A DNA stretch of 64,000 nucleotides from Acetobacter conturbans (GTDB lineage Bacteria; Pseudomonadota; Alphaproteobacteria; Acetobacterales; Acetobacteraceae): the NCBI RefSeq assembly GCF_011516755.1, contig NZ_WOSY01000003.1, forward strand, positions 1 to 64,000, in the 5' to 3' direction. Below the pieces are notes generated by a model. It worked only from the letters and a program-made list of their open reading frames with translations. It did no database searches and was not told where the DNA came from. A program made the translations under genes and the position numbers. Positions 24,555 through 33,779 of this stretch are shown here, piece after piece (the stretch's first letter is position 1; each line of letters starts with the position of its first letter).

Positions 24555-24722
24555 TTAAGGATCGTCGCGTGTTGAGCGGCATCATCTTTGTCAATCTCAA
24601 GGGATTACGCTGTCAGCACGCGGAATAAAGCTTACAGAATACCGGTGTTGCTGACTGTGGATTTTTCTTGGTTGAATGGGCATGTGGCATTATTCTGCTG
24701 GGAATGAAGCCGGGAGGTTACG

Positions 24723-24866
24723 ATGACAGAAATCACCTCAGCCGAACTGCCGAACGAAATTCCCATTCCGGGCAAGATGCCCCCACCACCCCCTCCTCCT
24801 AGAACACCGCCCCCGCGTCAGGACCCTGACGATAGTCCTGCCAAAAAACCACCGACCATAAACTGA
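24723..24866 (+). CDS. Proline-rich 47-residue protein
   Basis: This short frame has an excellent start: GGGAGG five bases before ATG 24723. The product begins MTEITSAELPNEIPIPGKM, continues with a run of seven prolines and RTPPPRQ, and ends in DSPAKKPPTIN. There is no signal peptide or membrane segment. Proline-rich tails of this kind can bind SH3-like or EVH1-like surfaces or be disordered linkers, but I recognise no family. It stands alone between the MITE-like element and an unassigned stretch. Confidence 0.55.
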   Translation: MTEITSAELPNEIPIPGKMPPPPPPPRTPPPRQDPDDSPAKKPPTIN

Positions 24867-25370
24867 CTGGCATCCACAGGGCTGCCGTGCAAAATCCTTG
24901 AATATGTATGCAAGAAGTCCCCGGGACCATCGAAGCATACTGACGCATGCATATTCATTTTACCCAATATCAGTAACATTCAGAAAAACTCTCGTCACAT
25001 GATGCGCTTATTCTGGTTTTTTCGCGGAGAACCAGAGTTGAGCATGCAAACAAAAGCGGGTTTTTTCAGCATTATCGCTCCTGTTGTTTTTACCTGCCCG
25101 CTCGGACAATGCATGTGAGCACGCAGGCTTCTCAACCCGTGCAATCATGACCACGGGAATGAACCCGGCAGGGAACAGGTCGCAAATGGCTATGGCTGCG
25201 TTTGCGAAACCGGGTACCCCATTTTCGCGGGGGCCTTTGCCTTGCATCCCCTTTTTCCACACCCCACTCATCGTCCAGAGCGCCGCCGCTGCGCAAAATA
25301 CGCAAGAAGCTAGATCCATTCCGGCAGACCTATGCGCCGTGAGTCCGTCTGCACTCCGGCAGCCTGCCGA
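24867..25370. other. 504-bp stretch without a convincing gene
   Basis: Several short frames are open on both strands here, but none has a ribosome-binding site or a recognisable domain. A plus-strand frame from 25084 to about 25374 ends in a Ser/Ala-rich segment and may be chance. I see no tRNA, repeat or strong hairpin. Confidence 0.4.
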
Positions 25371-25733
25371 ATGAGAGTGCACAGACTAAGTTTTTCCGTT
25401 CTGTTCACGGCACTTTTGACGACAGCATGCACCCACGGTGGAAGCTGCGTGAAAGATCCTGCCTCAGAAACGATGGGTAAGATTGGCAGGGGCGCACTTT
25501 CGGCAGCTTCCATGGCCACCGGCGCAATCGGAGGAACTGCTGGTCAGGTGGCGGGCATGTCGCTTCACGGACTGTCCGCTGTCGCGGGCCTTGATGACAG
25601 GCATAACGGCGGCCCCCACGGCGAAGGGAATCAGGACGCCTCATCTCCCTGTGAACGCGGGGAAGAAAGCGCAGAAGATGCCACGTCAGAGCCCCGCGTC
25701 GAGCCATCCCAGATAAAGTTCAGTGGAGGGTAA
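25371..25733 (+). CDS. Small putative lipoprotein
   Basis: From ATG 25371 the 120-residue product begins with a textbook lipoprotein signal: short basic n-region (RVHR), hydrophobic stretch (LSFSVLFTALL) and lipobox LTTAC with the cysteine near residue 19. The mature part has a Gly/Ala-rich segment (about 40-75) that could insert in or lie on a membrane, then a hydrophilic acidic tail with two more cysteines. An upstream ATG at 25332 would add 13 residues and spoil the signal. No family recognised and no strong ribosome-binding site. Confidence 0.55.
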   Translation: MRVHRLSFSVLFTALLTTACTHGGSCVKDPASETMGKIGRGALSAASMATGAIGGTAGQVAGMSLHGLSAVAGLDDRHNGGPHGEGNQDASSPCERGEESAEDATSEPRVEPSQIKFSGG

Positions 25734-25874
25734 GAGACCTGCTGAAGAAGGGCGCTGACAAAAGTAATCGCCACCGAATGCAGGAGATGGCGATGCATCC
25801 ACCCGGAGCGGCCGTCGACGGGTGCCTCGCCTCACAGGTGGCCGTCCTCATTTAAAGCGTGAAAGGGACTATCC

Positions 25875-25908
25875 GCTCCCTGCATCGTAGAATGCAGGCA
25901 CAGGGAGC
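25875..25908. terminator. Hairpin between the lipoprotein gene and the repeat-protein gene
   Basis: Outer arms GCTCCCTG / CAGGGAGC and inner arms CTGCAT / ATGCAG fold into one extended hairpin. There is no T-run on either side, so it may be a processing or rho-assisted site rather than an intrinsic terminator. It lies between convergent genes. Confidence 0.4.
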
Positions 25909-25961
25909 GAACAACCCTGCGAGCCGGCTCACAAAGGAAAATCCGGATCGCAAATGTTCTC

Positions 25962-27914
25962 TTACGAAGCGAGCAGGGTGGTGCTGGACTGATCGTTTGT
26001 CAGAACCGGAGCCGTAACGGTCTGGGACGTCCCAAGCAGAGCCGCCACACTTCCCGTCGTCGACGCCTGTTCATCGGGCATAATCGTGGCCGCAGTCATC
26101 GTGGCCGTTGCCGTCGTGCTTCCCAGAGCGGCCACCGCGAAGCTAGACTGAATGGACGAATGTACGTCCGTCCCGCTCGCAATGGCAGAAAGGGATGAGG
26201 CGGAGCCAGACAACGAAGACGCTGCGATGATGTGGCTGAGCGTCACGTCCTGACCGTTGCTCAGGCCGATGGTCAGCGTGTAACTGCCGTCCGCGTTCTG
26301 GCTGTAAGCCTGCGACGTCGCTGTCGCATCCTCATTCGGATTGATGAGGAAGTGCGTGTTGGCATTCACCCCGGCAAAAGTGCTCTGGATATCCTGCAGA
26401 TTGCCGCTCAGGACGATGGTGTCGCTCGTGCCATCAACGTTGATCGTGCTGTCATTGCCATAAAGCGACGCATAATAGGTGCTGTTATTGGTCAGATTGA
26501 CCGTCGGCAGATCGACTTCCTGCGCCTGACGGGCAGAGCCGAACGTCGAGTTGTTCAGCGTCAGCGTGCCGTTGCCGGAAAGATGATTGCTGTCAACGAT
26601 CACGTTGCTGGTGTTATTGTCGATGGTCAGCTTGCCATCGATCGCGCTGACGCCGCCCAGTTCGACCCTGGCAGATGTGTCGACCACCAGAGAAGCCTGC
26701 TCTCGCACTTCGAGACCTGCCGTGGAGAACACATAGCTCTGCGGGTTCTCACCTGCAGCCGCTTCGATGGTCAGGGTCGCGCTGTCATTGACGGAGAGAC
26801 TGACGAACTGGTCAGAACTAGCCTGCGTGACGACGACATTGGAGGTACCATCCACTGTCCCCTGATAGCAACTGTCACTCTGCGGGATAAAACCGGCAGA
26901 CCAGTTGCTCGCATCCGACCAGTCACCTGAAGCCGCTGTATAGTAGTCGTTGCCGGCACTGTTATGGTTCACCACACCAGCACTGGTGGTCACGCTGCTG
27001 CCTGTGTCGGTCGCCACCGTGAGCGTATTCTGCAGATCCTGATGAATCGTGGATGCGCTGTAGTCCGGCGTGACCATCGAGGCGTTGGCATCCGTCAGGA
27101 TGTAATTGCCGTCAGCCGTCTCATTGATGGACACGGAACCCGGCGTGAAGCCCTCTGCGGGAACGATATCACTTGCCGTCAGCGTGCCGCCATTCGACAG
27201 GGTGATGACCATCTTATAGCTGCCGTCACCATTAGCTGTAACGCTCGCAGCAGTGGGATGGACGCCATCTTCGGATGCGATCTCAATACGGGCATTTTCG
27301 GAAAAGCCCTTGATTGCCGTCGTGACAGTGGGATCGTTGGACGGCAGGACAAGCGTGTTGACCGTGTCCGGATCGAACGTCACGGAACGCCCCGTCGCAT
27401 CCCAGCCCGTGTAAATGGTGCTGCTACCCTGCAGGGTGATATCCATGTCAGGGATATGAACGGGAGCAGTCGCCGAACCGAGCGTTGAGTTGATCAGGTT
27501 CAGCGTGCCGGTGCCGTTGAGCGAGTTGCCATCAAGCACAACGTTGCCATCGTTGTTCATGATAGTGACGGTGCCGCCACGAATCTCCGTATAAAGTCCA
27601 AGATCGACGGCCGAGGGCGTATCAATGATCAGAGACCCGGTCTGAGCGACCTGCAGCGCCTGTATCGCGAACACATAGCCAGCGTCGTCTGAACCACCGA
27701 CAGCCGTGATCTTGACTGTTCCGTAATCGCCTACGCTCAGAGAGTTGATCTGACCATAGGAAGCGCCTCCGGCCACAGCCACCACAGGGCTGTCCGCCGT
27801 TCCGGTAACATCGGCTCCCTGACACGTCTTGCTCTGCGGGATATCGCCGTAAGACCAGCTTGAAGCGGCGTAAAAATCGCCTTCAGCTCCACCATTCCAG
27901 TAAGTGGTCGTCAT
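25962..27914 (-). CDS. Large two-repeat beta-strand surface-type protein
   Basis: A 650-residue Ser/Thr/Asn/Gly-rich, Lys/Arg-poor protein built of two homologous halves (about 1-290 and 325-620). Each half opens with a W-S-x-G-x-IPQS-x2-C pattern (SSWSYGDIPQSKTC, then SNWSAGFIPQSDSC), continues through DTxxxVxLG and NxxNVxxDxNxLxGxGTL strands, and ends near GSYxxxIxLSNG. The pattern resembles autotransporter passenger or adhesin beta-solenoids. There is no N-terminal signal and no C-terminal beta-barrel, so the export route is unclear. Acetobacteraceae carry many proteins starting MTTxYWxG that end in a Hint domain; this one lacks it. AAAGGG precedes the ATG. Upstream DNA is very AT-rich. 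Confidence 0.6.
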   Translation of the reverse strand: MTTTYWNGGAEGDFYAASSWSYGDIPQSKTCQGADVTGTADSPVVAVAGGASYGQINSLSVGDYGTVKITAVGGSDDAGYVFAIQALQVAQTGSLIIDTPSAVDLGLYTEIRGGTVTIMNNDGNVVLDGNSLNGTGTLNLINSTLGSATAPVHIPDMDITLQGSSTIYTGWDATGRSVTFDPDTVNTLVLPSNDPTVTTAIKGFSENARIEIASEDGVHPTAASVTANGDGSYKMVITLSNGGTLTASDIVPAEGFTPGSVSINETADGNYILTDANASMVTPDYSASTIHQDLQNTLTVATDTGSSVTTSAGVVNHNSAGNDYYTAASGDWSDASNWSAGFIPQSDSCYQGTVDGTSNVVVTQASSDQFVSLSVNDSATLTIEAAAGENPQSYVFSTAGLEVREQASLVVDTSARVELGGVSAIDGKLTIDNNTSNVIVDSNHLSGNGTLTLNNSTFGSARQAQEVDLPTVNLTNNSTYYASLYGNDSTINVDGTSDTIVLSGNLQDIQSTFAGVNANTHFLINPNEDATATSQAYSQNADGSYTLTIGLSNGQDVTLSHIIAASSLSGSASSLSAIASGTDVHSSIQSSFAVAALGSTTATATMTAATIMPDEQASTTGSVAALLGTSQTVTAPVLTNDQSSTTLLAS

Positions 27915-28476
27915 AATTCAGCAGACCCTTTTCATCTATACCCTATCGCCCTACCCCAGACGGCGGCCGGATAGGCAGGAAGCTGACTGGAGACAATACG
28001 GTCGTTGGTTTTATTGTATAATTTAGTATTATACATTTACTATTAAGTAACACAACATAACATCAATCAAGGTGTTTTTTATTAAAGTTATAGTTTTTAA
28101 TGCTTATATTTATAGAATAGATTCATATTTATTGAGTTTTTTTAATTTTTTAGATCGATTTACAGCCTAAAAGGCTCCTCAAACTATCCAAAATTAGAAT
28201 AAATAATACTTAATTTTCGCCTTAATTTATAGAAACGAAGCGTTTTGCATTTCAGATATTACCATATATTCCGATAAGACCTGTCTTTTCAGCGCACCAT
28301 GAAAAATGACTTGCCTGCATAAAGCTAATACTCTTCCCGCTGCGGATTCATGCGTGCCTGACACCATAAAGCCTGCAGCTCGACGGACATTCGGCGACAT
28401 ATCCAAAAAACTCGGATGCCACGTAATCGGCCGAGATTTGGAACGAATAAGAATTGTATTTGGGAAATTTCGGAAA
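27915..28476. other. AT-rich 562-bp intergenic region
   Basis: About 28,000-28,260 is strikingly AT-rich (long T and A runs, several TATAAT-like hexamers such as TATAAT at about 28,017) against a GC-rich genome. It is non-coding in all frames. It probably contains the promoter of the minus-strand repeat protein and may be a site bound by a nucleoid protein such as H-NS/MucR-type silencers; that is inference from composition. Confidence 0.5.
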
Positions 28477-28568
28477 TGGCGGAGGGGATGGGATTCGAAC
28501 CCACGATACGCTGTTAAGCGTATAACGGTTTAGCAAACCGCCGCCTTCAGCCTCTCGGCCACCCCTCC
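28477..28568 (-). tRNA. tRNA-Ser (anticodon GCU)
   Basis: Read on the minus strand, the gene starts GGAGGGGTGGCCGAG and ends in CCCCTCC-G-CCA, so CCA is encoded. The anticodon loop reads TTTGCTAAA within a CGGTT/AACCG stem, giving anticodon GCU for serine AGC/AGU codons. The long variable arm (TACGC...GCGTA) and the TTCGAATCC T-loop are present. Confidence 0.95.
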
Positions 28569-28675
28569 TAAGCACACTGCGCGTGCTTGTGCGGCGGAAC
28601 CTACCGGTTTCTCACGGCCTCGTCAAATCATCCGTGAACCGCCGATCGTCTCAAGAAAGAGGTAGAATCTCCTCC

Positions 28676-29215
28676 TTATTGCCCCTGAGACGGCGTGTTG
28701 CCCATTTCCTGCAACAGTCCCTGCACACCGGCCTGATTGCCCTGCAACAGCCGGATATTGGCCGGATTAAGCTTGGGCGCATCCTGGGTATTGCCGGACG
28801 TGTTCGTCGTCACAGCATATGTGATGCCGAAACAGGTCAGCCCCATCACAAAATCCCGCGGCGTGAATCCCTGCGACTTCAGGACCGCATCAATCCCGGG
28901 GACCGCCGCAACACGTGCGATGGTCTCATTCAGCGACGTGCGGCCGGTCGGCGCCGGGGGCTGCAGTCCCGTGCTGCGCAGGATTTCCAGTGTGTTGATC
29001 ATGCGGGGGAAAAAATCCGTCGGCAACGGATAGGCTGCCGCCGTCTGAACATCCCGCCGCATCACCGCCATCTGTTGCTCGGTGGGCGCAGGAGGCTGCT
29101 GAAATGTGCCGGACTGGCCATCAGACGAGGTCTGCGCGTGCGCCGCCCCTGCTCCAAGGAAACAGACACACAGCACCAGAACAGAACCAAAGGGCTTACG
29201 ATACAGATATCTCAT
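28676..29215 (-). CDS. Exported protein of unknown function
   Basis: From ATG 29215 the 179-residue product has a clear Sec signal (KPFGSVLVLCVCFLGAGAAHA, end near residue 27). A mature, mostly helical domain follows with PFF-like LPTDFFPRM and AVLKSQGFTPRDFVMGLTCFG. The C-terminus is Gln-rich. I do not recognise the family. The ORF is open 13 codons upstream, but that would hide the signal. It ends the minus-strand group with the NCS1 permease and the short-chain dehydrogenase, though a 106-bp gap separates it from the permease. Confidence 0.65.
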   Translation of the reverse strand: MRYLYRKPFGSVLVLCVCFLGAGAAHAQTSSDGQSGTFQQPPAPTEQQMAVMRRDVQTAAAYPLPTDFFPRMINTLEILRSTGLQPPAPTGRTSLNETIARVAAVPGIDAVLKSQGFTPRDFVMGLTCFGITYAVTTNTSGNTQDAPKLNPANIRLLQGNQAGVQGLLQEMGNTPSQGQ

Positions 29216-29321
29216 AGGCTTCTGACTCTTCCTGTAAGCTGCCGCCGAACACAAAGCCGCGCACGGGTGCGTTCGAAAGGTCTTTCAAAACGCGTAAGTT
29301 GCGCCAGATTTCGGGCAATCG

Positions 29322-30710
29322 TCAAATCACGCCATTTCCTGCAGGCTTGGAGATCCGCCCTTTGCCGCGCCCCGCAGCATACCAGGCCGCCGCCACCAGA
29401 AAGCCTATATAATAGCCGATGTCCGCTCCGCCGAGCCACGTTGCAACCGGGCCCGTGTAGAGTGAACTGGTGGAAAACAGCAGGATGGTCAGCACGGACG
29501 TGACCACAAAGATCGTTGCGCCCCGGGTCCATCCCGCGGGAGGGCGCAAGACTTGTCCATAGACCGCCCGCGCAGCCGAATGGCCCCCTGTAAGATACCA
29601 GTCTGCCAGCACAATCCCGCACCAGGGGGCGATCCAGTACATGGTGACCAGCAGATAGTCCGTATAGAGGGTCGCATACCGTCCGGCACCCGCAACCGCA
29701 AGAACGTAGCCGAGGGATGCGGTGATGATCGCCGCCGCTACGCGGGGAATGTGAATACCTGCCGAAATCAGGCTGTAACTCGCCGTATTGTCATTGAACG
29801 AATTCCCGGTGATCGATGACAGCGCGATGGCCGCCAGAGCCAGAGGGCCGAGCGGTCCCATCGCATGCTGAAGACTGGCAATGACCGCCGTGGGCGATGG
29901 CTCCGCAATGCTCGTCGCCGTCAGCAGGCCGAGAATCTGGAACGGCACGGCTGATAGCAACAGTCCCGCGAGTGCCAGTTTCACCACCCGCTTCGGTTCT
30001 GCGTTTGCCGGAAGATAGCGCGTGTAGTCCGACGAATAGGTCGCCCATGACAGGTTGAAACTGACGAGAATGCCCACCGCCAATAAAAACGTCGCCAGCC
30101 CGACCGGGTGCGTCGCATGGATCACACCTCCGCCACGCACGGCGAAGGTCACCCCGATTGCGGCAAAGACGATCAGCAGCCCTCCACCGAGATATTTCTG
30201 GAGAGCCTGCACGACATGATGCCCGTAAATCGAGGCCACCATCTGGATCGATGCCAGAACACCAAGCGCCAGCCAGAACGGTGGTGGGAATCCTGCAAGT
30301 GCCAGCAGGCTGATCAGTGCCGCAGCAGCCGGGACGTTGTTCACGGCATCCCAGCCGACGCAGTAAAGCCAGTTCAGGAAGGATGGTGGCCTGACACCAA
30401 TCGTCCCCAGCGCCATGCGGGAAGCTTCCATCTGCGTCAGTCCCGTCGAAGGACCGATCGCGGCCGCCAGCGCCACAGGAAATGCTCCGACAAGATTACC
30501 GATCAGAATCGCCAGAACGCCCGTCCGGAAATCCAGACCGAGACTGACCAGCAACGCGCCTGTAACCCATCCTCCGGGGCCGAGATTCGGTGAAAAATGG
30601 CTCCAGAACACCCTGTCCATCGGCATCGTCTTCCGCGCCTCCGGCACCGGCTGACACACCGAGGCAGCCGACAGATCCTCCATCAGGCCATGGGGATCAG
30701 CAGCCATCAT
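29322..30710 (-). CDS. NCS1-family purine/cytosine permease
   Basis: The 462-residue membrane protein has about 12 hydrophobic segments. The NCS1 signatures include NLGPGGWVTGALLVSLGLD and QMEASRMALG in the N-terminal third, and SFNLSWATYSSDYTRYLP near residue 215. Members import cytosine, purines or allantoin with protons or sodium. Which substrate applies cannot be decided here. The start overlaps the upstream dehydrogenase stop by 4 bp; ATG 30707 is an equal alternative. Confidence 0.85.
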   Translation of the reverse strand: MMAADPHGLMEDLSAASVCQPVPEARKTMPMDRVFWSHFSPNLGPGGWVTGALLVSLGLDFRTGVLAILIGNLVGAFPVALAAAIGPSTGLTQMEASRMALGTIGVRPPSFLNWLYCVGWDAVNNVPAAAALISLLALAGFPPPFWLALGVLASIQMVASIYGHHVVQALQKYLGGGLLIVFAAIGVTFAVRGGGVIHATHPVGLATFLLAVGILVSFNLSWATYSSDYTRYLPANAEPKRVVKLALAGLLLSAVPFQILGLLTATSIAEPSPTAVIASLQHAMGPLGPLALAAIALSSITGNSFNDNTASYSLISAGIHIPRVAAAIITASLGYVLAVAGAGRYATLYTDYLLVTMYWIAPWCGIVLADWYLTGGHSAARAVYGQVLRPPAGWTRGATIFVVTSVLTILLFSTSSLYTGPVATWLGGADIGYYIGFLVAAAWYAAGRGKGRISKPAGNGVI

Positions 30711-31534
30711 GCGACTCCAGGTTCACTTACTGCCGGCATACTGCCCGCCGCTCCGGTCGGTTGATTCTGGTAATAACGTTCTGCCAGAGAAACGGGCAGA
30801 AGATCCATGAAGCGCGATCCGGCGGCAATCCATCGTGGAAACGAGATGCGACGACGGTTCTTCGCCAGCCCAGCCATGATCCGGGCCGTCGCCTCTGCTG
30901 TCTGGACAAGCCCCGGCATTGGAAACTCGTTCGACGCCACCATCGGCGTGTTGATGAAACCGCAGACGACCGAACTCAACAGAATGCCCTCCTGTTTCAG
31001 ATTACCTCCGGTCGCCACCATGAACCGGTCCACCGCCGCCTTCGTGGCGCAGTAGGACGGGGTTCCCGGAAAGGACACCAGTCCGGCAATCGAAGAAATC
31101 GCCGCGATTCGGCCCCGGAACCCATCGGGGGCCAGTGGCTGACGACGAATCACATCGATAGCGGGGAAAATCGTGTTGAGCACGCCGTCCAGATTGACGG
31201 CCACCATCCGGCGCACCTGATATTCGGACTCACCGGGCGCCTCACCGGCCTTTGCCGCGGCATGAATACCACCCGTGATGCCGGCGCAGGCCAGCACGAC
31301 GTCCAGCGTTTCGGCAGCCTCGATCGCCTGACGCATGGCCGCCTCGTCCGCGACATCCAGCGCGTGCGCCACCACCCGCGCGCCGAGCCCTTCCGCGCGC
31401 GCGGCGGTGTCGGCGAGCCGACGGTCCTCACAATCGATGAGATACAACGTGACGCCCGGACGGGCGGAACGCAGGGCGAAAGCCCGACCCAGCCCCGAGG
31501 CTGCGCCGGTGATCAGAAGAGAATCCTGTTTCAT
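30707..31534 (-). CDS. Short-chain dehydrogenase/reductase (SDR)
   Basis: The 275-residue enzyme shows the classical SDR motifs: cofactor loop T9-GAASGLG, the LACAG strand in the NNAG position, catalytic S148, and Y161-CATK165. The C-terminal tail (IAAGSRFMDLLPVSLAERYY) resembles SDRs with membrane-associated or bulky-substrate ends. The acidic D34 after the second strand (YLIDCEDRR) suggests NAD(H) rather than NADP(H). It is coupled to the NCS1 permease gene; the pairing has no obvious metabolic logic. Confidence 0.85.
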   Translation of the reverse strand: MKQDSLLITGAASGLGRAFALRSARPGVTLYLIDCEDRRLADTAARAEGLGARVVAHALDVADEAAMRQAIEAAETLDVVLACAGITGGIHAAAKAGEAPGESEYQVRRMVAVNLDGVLNTIFPAIDVIRRQPLAPDGFRGRIAAISSIAGLVSFPGTPSYCATKAAVDRFMVATGGNLKQEGILLSSVVCGFINTPMVASNEFPMPGLVQTAEATARIMAGLAKNRRRISFPRWIAAGSRFMDLLPVSLAERYYQNQPTGAAGSMPAVSEPGVA

Positions 31535-31634
31535 AGTCGCCCCATTAAGAACCTGCTGCTAAAAGGTCGCAACCGCCGCCCCGACATAAACGGGGAAGGC
31601 TGCTGAATACGGCAGGGAGGCTGAGAACGCCGAT

Positions 31635-32288
31635 ATGACACGCACCGGAACGACCACCGCCACGACACCTATTACGCGGCGGGGCGTCTGCCTTGTCATT
31701 TCCGCTCCGTCCGGCGCAGGCAAGTCAACCATTGCCAATGCCCTCCGCGCAGCCGACCCCAGACTCCGGCACTCGGTGTCGATCACCACCCGCACGCCAC
31801 GCCCCGGCGAGACGGACGGCATCCATTACCATTTCCGCTCGATGGATGAATTCCAGAGAATGGCCGAACAGGGTGAACTGCTGGAATGGGCCACCGTGTT
31901 CGGACGCGGCTACGGCACGCCCCGCGCGCCGGTGGAGCAGGCACTCGCCGCCGGATACGACATGGTGTTCGACATCGACTGGCAGGGCCATCGCCAGATC
32001 CGCACCGCTCTGCCCGATGACGTCGCCAGCCTGTTCGTTCTTCCCCCTTCCCTCACCGAACTGGAAAGACGCCTGACCGGTCGTGCGGCCGATGCCCCCG
32101 AGGAAATCAGACGCCGCATGGACGCCGCGCTCGCGGAGATTTCACATTGGCAGGAATTCGACCATGTGATCGTCAACGCGGAACTCGACCGCGCCATCGC
32201 CGAAGCCCGTGCCGTCCTGACCGCCGCGCGGCTGCGCACACCACGGCAGACGGGGCTTGCCGACTTTGTTGCCGGGTTTCTGGGCTGA
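31635..32288 (+). CDS. gmk: Guanylate kinase
   Basis: Phosphorylates GMP to GDP with ATP. The 217-residue protein has P-loop SAPSGAGKST (23-32), the GMP-binding stretch SITTRTPRPGETDGIHYHF and the DIDWQGHRQIR segment. Length is normal. The first 16 residues form an unusual Thr/Arg-rich tail before the core. A 3-base gap separates it from hldE. Confidence 0.95.
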   Translation: MTRTGTTTATTPITRRGVCLVISAPSGAGKSTIANALRAADPRLRHSVSITTRTPRPGETDGIHYHFRSMDEFQRMAEQGELLEWATVFGRGYGTPRAPVEQALAAGYDMVFDIDWQGHRQIRTALPDDVASLFVLPPSLTELERRLTGRAADAPEEIRRRMDAALAEISHWQEFDHVIVNAELDRAIAEARAVLTAARLRTPRQTGLADFVAGFLG

Positions 32289-32291
32289 ACC

Positions 32292-33731
32292 ATGATGGAT
32301 TTTTCCCGCATCACCGTTCTCTGTGTCGGTGACGTCATGCTCGACCGTTTCGTCTATGGCGAGATGGAACGAATCTCCCCGGAAGCACCGGTGCCAGTCC
32401 TGCTTCTCAAGGAACGGCGTGAAATGCCGGGCGGCGCGGGCAACGTTGCCAGTAACATCATCTCACTGGGCGGACGCGCCATCCTGATCGGCCTTGTCGG
32501 CGAGGATGAGGCCGCCCTCACGCTGCGCGACGCCCTGCGCCTCCGCACAGGCGTTTCGGAAATGCTGGTGGCGACCCCCAAACGCCCGACCATCTGCAAG
32601 ACACGCTTCATCGCCTCGCATCAGCAGGTCGTCCGGGCTGACGAGGAAAGCCGCCTGAAACTGCAACCCGAAGAAGCAGAACTGCTCTGTCGCGCCATCG
32701 ACGCACGGCTGGATGAGGCCAGTGTCGTGATCCTGTCAGACTATGGCAAAGGCGTCTGCGACAGCATGGTCGTGCGGCACCTGATCGGCGAAGCCCGGTT
32801 GCGGGGCATCCCGGTATTCGTTGACCCGAAAACATCCGACTTCCGGCATTATCGCGGCGCGACCTGCATCACACCCAATGCCAAAGAACTGGTTGCAGCA
32901 TCAGGCATCTCCGGCACTGATGATGCCAGTGTCGAACGCGCGGCCCGCAAGGTCATGGCCGAGGCGGAAGCCGACGCCATCCTCGCCACACGCTCGGAAA
33001 AAGGCATGATGCTCATTCCAGCGGAGGGTGAAGCCGAAGCCGTCCCGGCCCGTGCCCGGGAAGTGTTCGATGTGTCCGGTGCGGGCGACACCGTGATTGC
33101 GACCATGGCGCTAGCAGTCGGGTCAGGAATGCGTTTCGCTCAGGCCATGCGTGTCGCCAACGCGGCGGCGGGTGTCGTGGTCGGCAAGCTCGGGACCGCG
33201 ACGGCGGACATTGCCGAGGTCAAACGCGAACTGCATGCAGAAGATGCACCGGTCACATCTCCGCACCTGCTCACCCTGAACGATGCCCAGAGACAGGTCG
33301 CTGGCTGGAAATCACAAGGACTGTCCGTAGGGTTTACGAACGGGTGCTTCGACATCCTGCATCCGGGACATATCAGTCTTCTGGCAGCCGCACGGGCCGA
33401 ATGCGACCGGCTGATTGTCGCCCTGAATGACGATGCCAGCATCCGTCGCCTGAAAGGGGAAACTCGCCCCGTCAACATGCTGGAAAGTCGCGCCGCTGTC
33501 ATGGCCGCTGTCCGCTATGTCGATGCCGTCGTGGCCTTCACCGAAGACACGCCACTGGAGACCATCCTCGCGCTCATGCCTGATGTGCTTGTAAAAGGCT
33601 CAGACTACAGGCCGGAGGATGTGATCGGAGGCAGGGAAGTCACCGCCAGTGGCGGCCGGTTATTTCTGGCTGATCTTCAGGCAGGACACTCAACGACGGG
33701 AACGATCGGGCGTATTCAGCATCGTGCCTGA
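32292..33731 (+). CDS. hldE: Bifunctional heptose 7-phosphate kinase / heptose 1-phosphate adenylyltransferase
   Basis: The 479-residue fusion makes ADP-heptose for the LPS inner core. The first ~320 residues form a ribokinase-fold kinase with PGGAGNVASN and the catalytic FDVSGAGDT near residue 260. The C-terminal ~130 residues form the cytidylyltransferase-fold domain with TNGCFDILHPGH (about 348-359). It follows gmk and is followed by a hairpin. Confidence 0.95.
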   Translation: MMDFSRITVLCVGDVMLDRFVYGEMERISPEAPVPVLLLKERREMPGGAGNVASNIISLGGRAILIGLVGEDEAALTLRDALRLRTGVSEMLVATPKRPTICKTRFIASHQQVVRADEESRLKLQPEEAELLCRAIDARLDEASVVILSDYGKGVCDSMVVRHLIGEARLRGIPVFVDPKTSDFRHYRGATCITPNAKELVAASGISGTDDASVERAARKVMAEAEADAILATRSEKGMMLIPAEGEAEAVPARAREVFDVSGAGDTVIATMALAVGSGMRFAQAMRVANAAAGVVVGKLGTATADIAEVKRELHAEDAPVTSPHLLTLNDAQRQVAGWKSQGLSVGFTNGCFDILHPGHISLLAAARAECDRLIVALNDDASIRRLKGETRPVNMLESRAAVMAAVRYVDAVVAFTEDTPLETILALMPDVLVKGSDYRPEDVIGGREVTASGGRLFLADLQAGHSTTGTIGRIQHRA

Positions 33732-33732
33732 T

Positions 33733-33760
33733 CGCCCGGCACAGGATCAAAAGCCGGGCG
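33733..33760 (+). terminator. Hairpin after hldE
   Basis: An 8-bp perfect GC stem (CGCCCGGC / GCCGGGCG) with a 12-base loop sits right after the stop. There is no strong T-run. Confidence 0.5.
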
Positions 33761-33779
33761 CAAGCCGATTCTTTCGGAG

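Noticed and set aside
25008-25382. 124-codon minus-strand frame near the lipoprotein gene
   Set aside because: No ribosome-binding site, cysteine-rich random-looking translation, and it overlaps the better-supported lipoprotein start.
28306-28533. Plus-strand frame ending in the RGWDSNPRY pattern
   Set aside because: This string is the well-known false translation of the complement of a tRNA-Ser gene; the tRNA at 28477-28568 explains it.
28477-28568. tRNA-Ser as an integration site for a genomic island containing the repeat protein
   Set aside because: No integrase and no duplicate of the tRNA 3' end is visible nearby, so only the AT-rich composition would support it.
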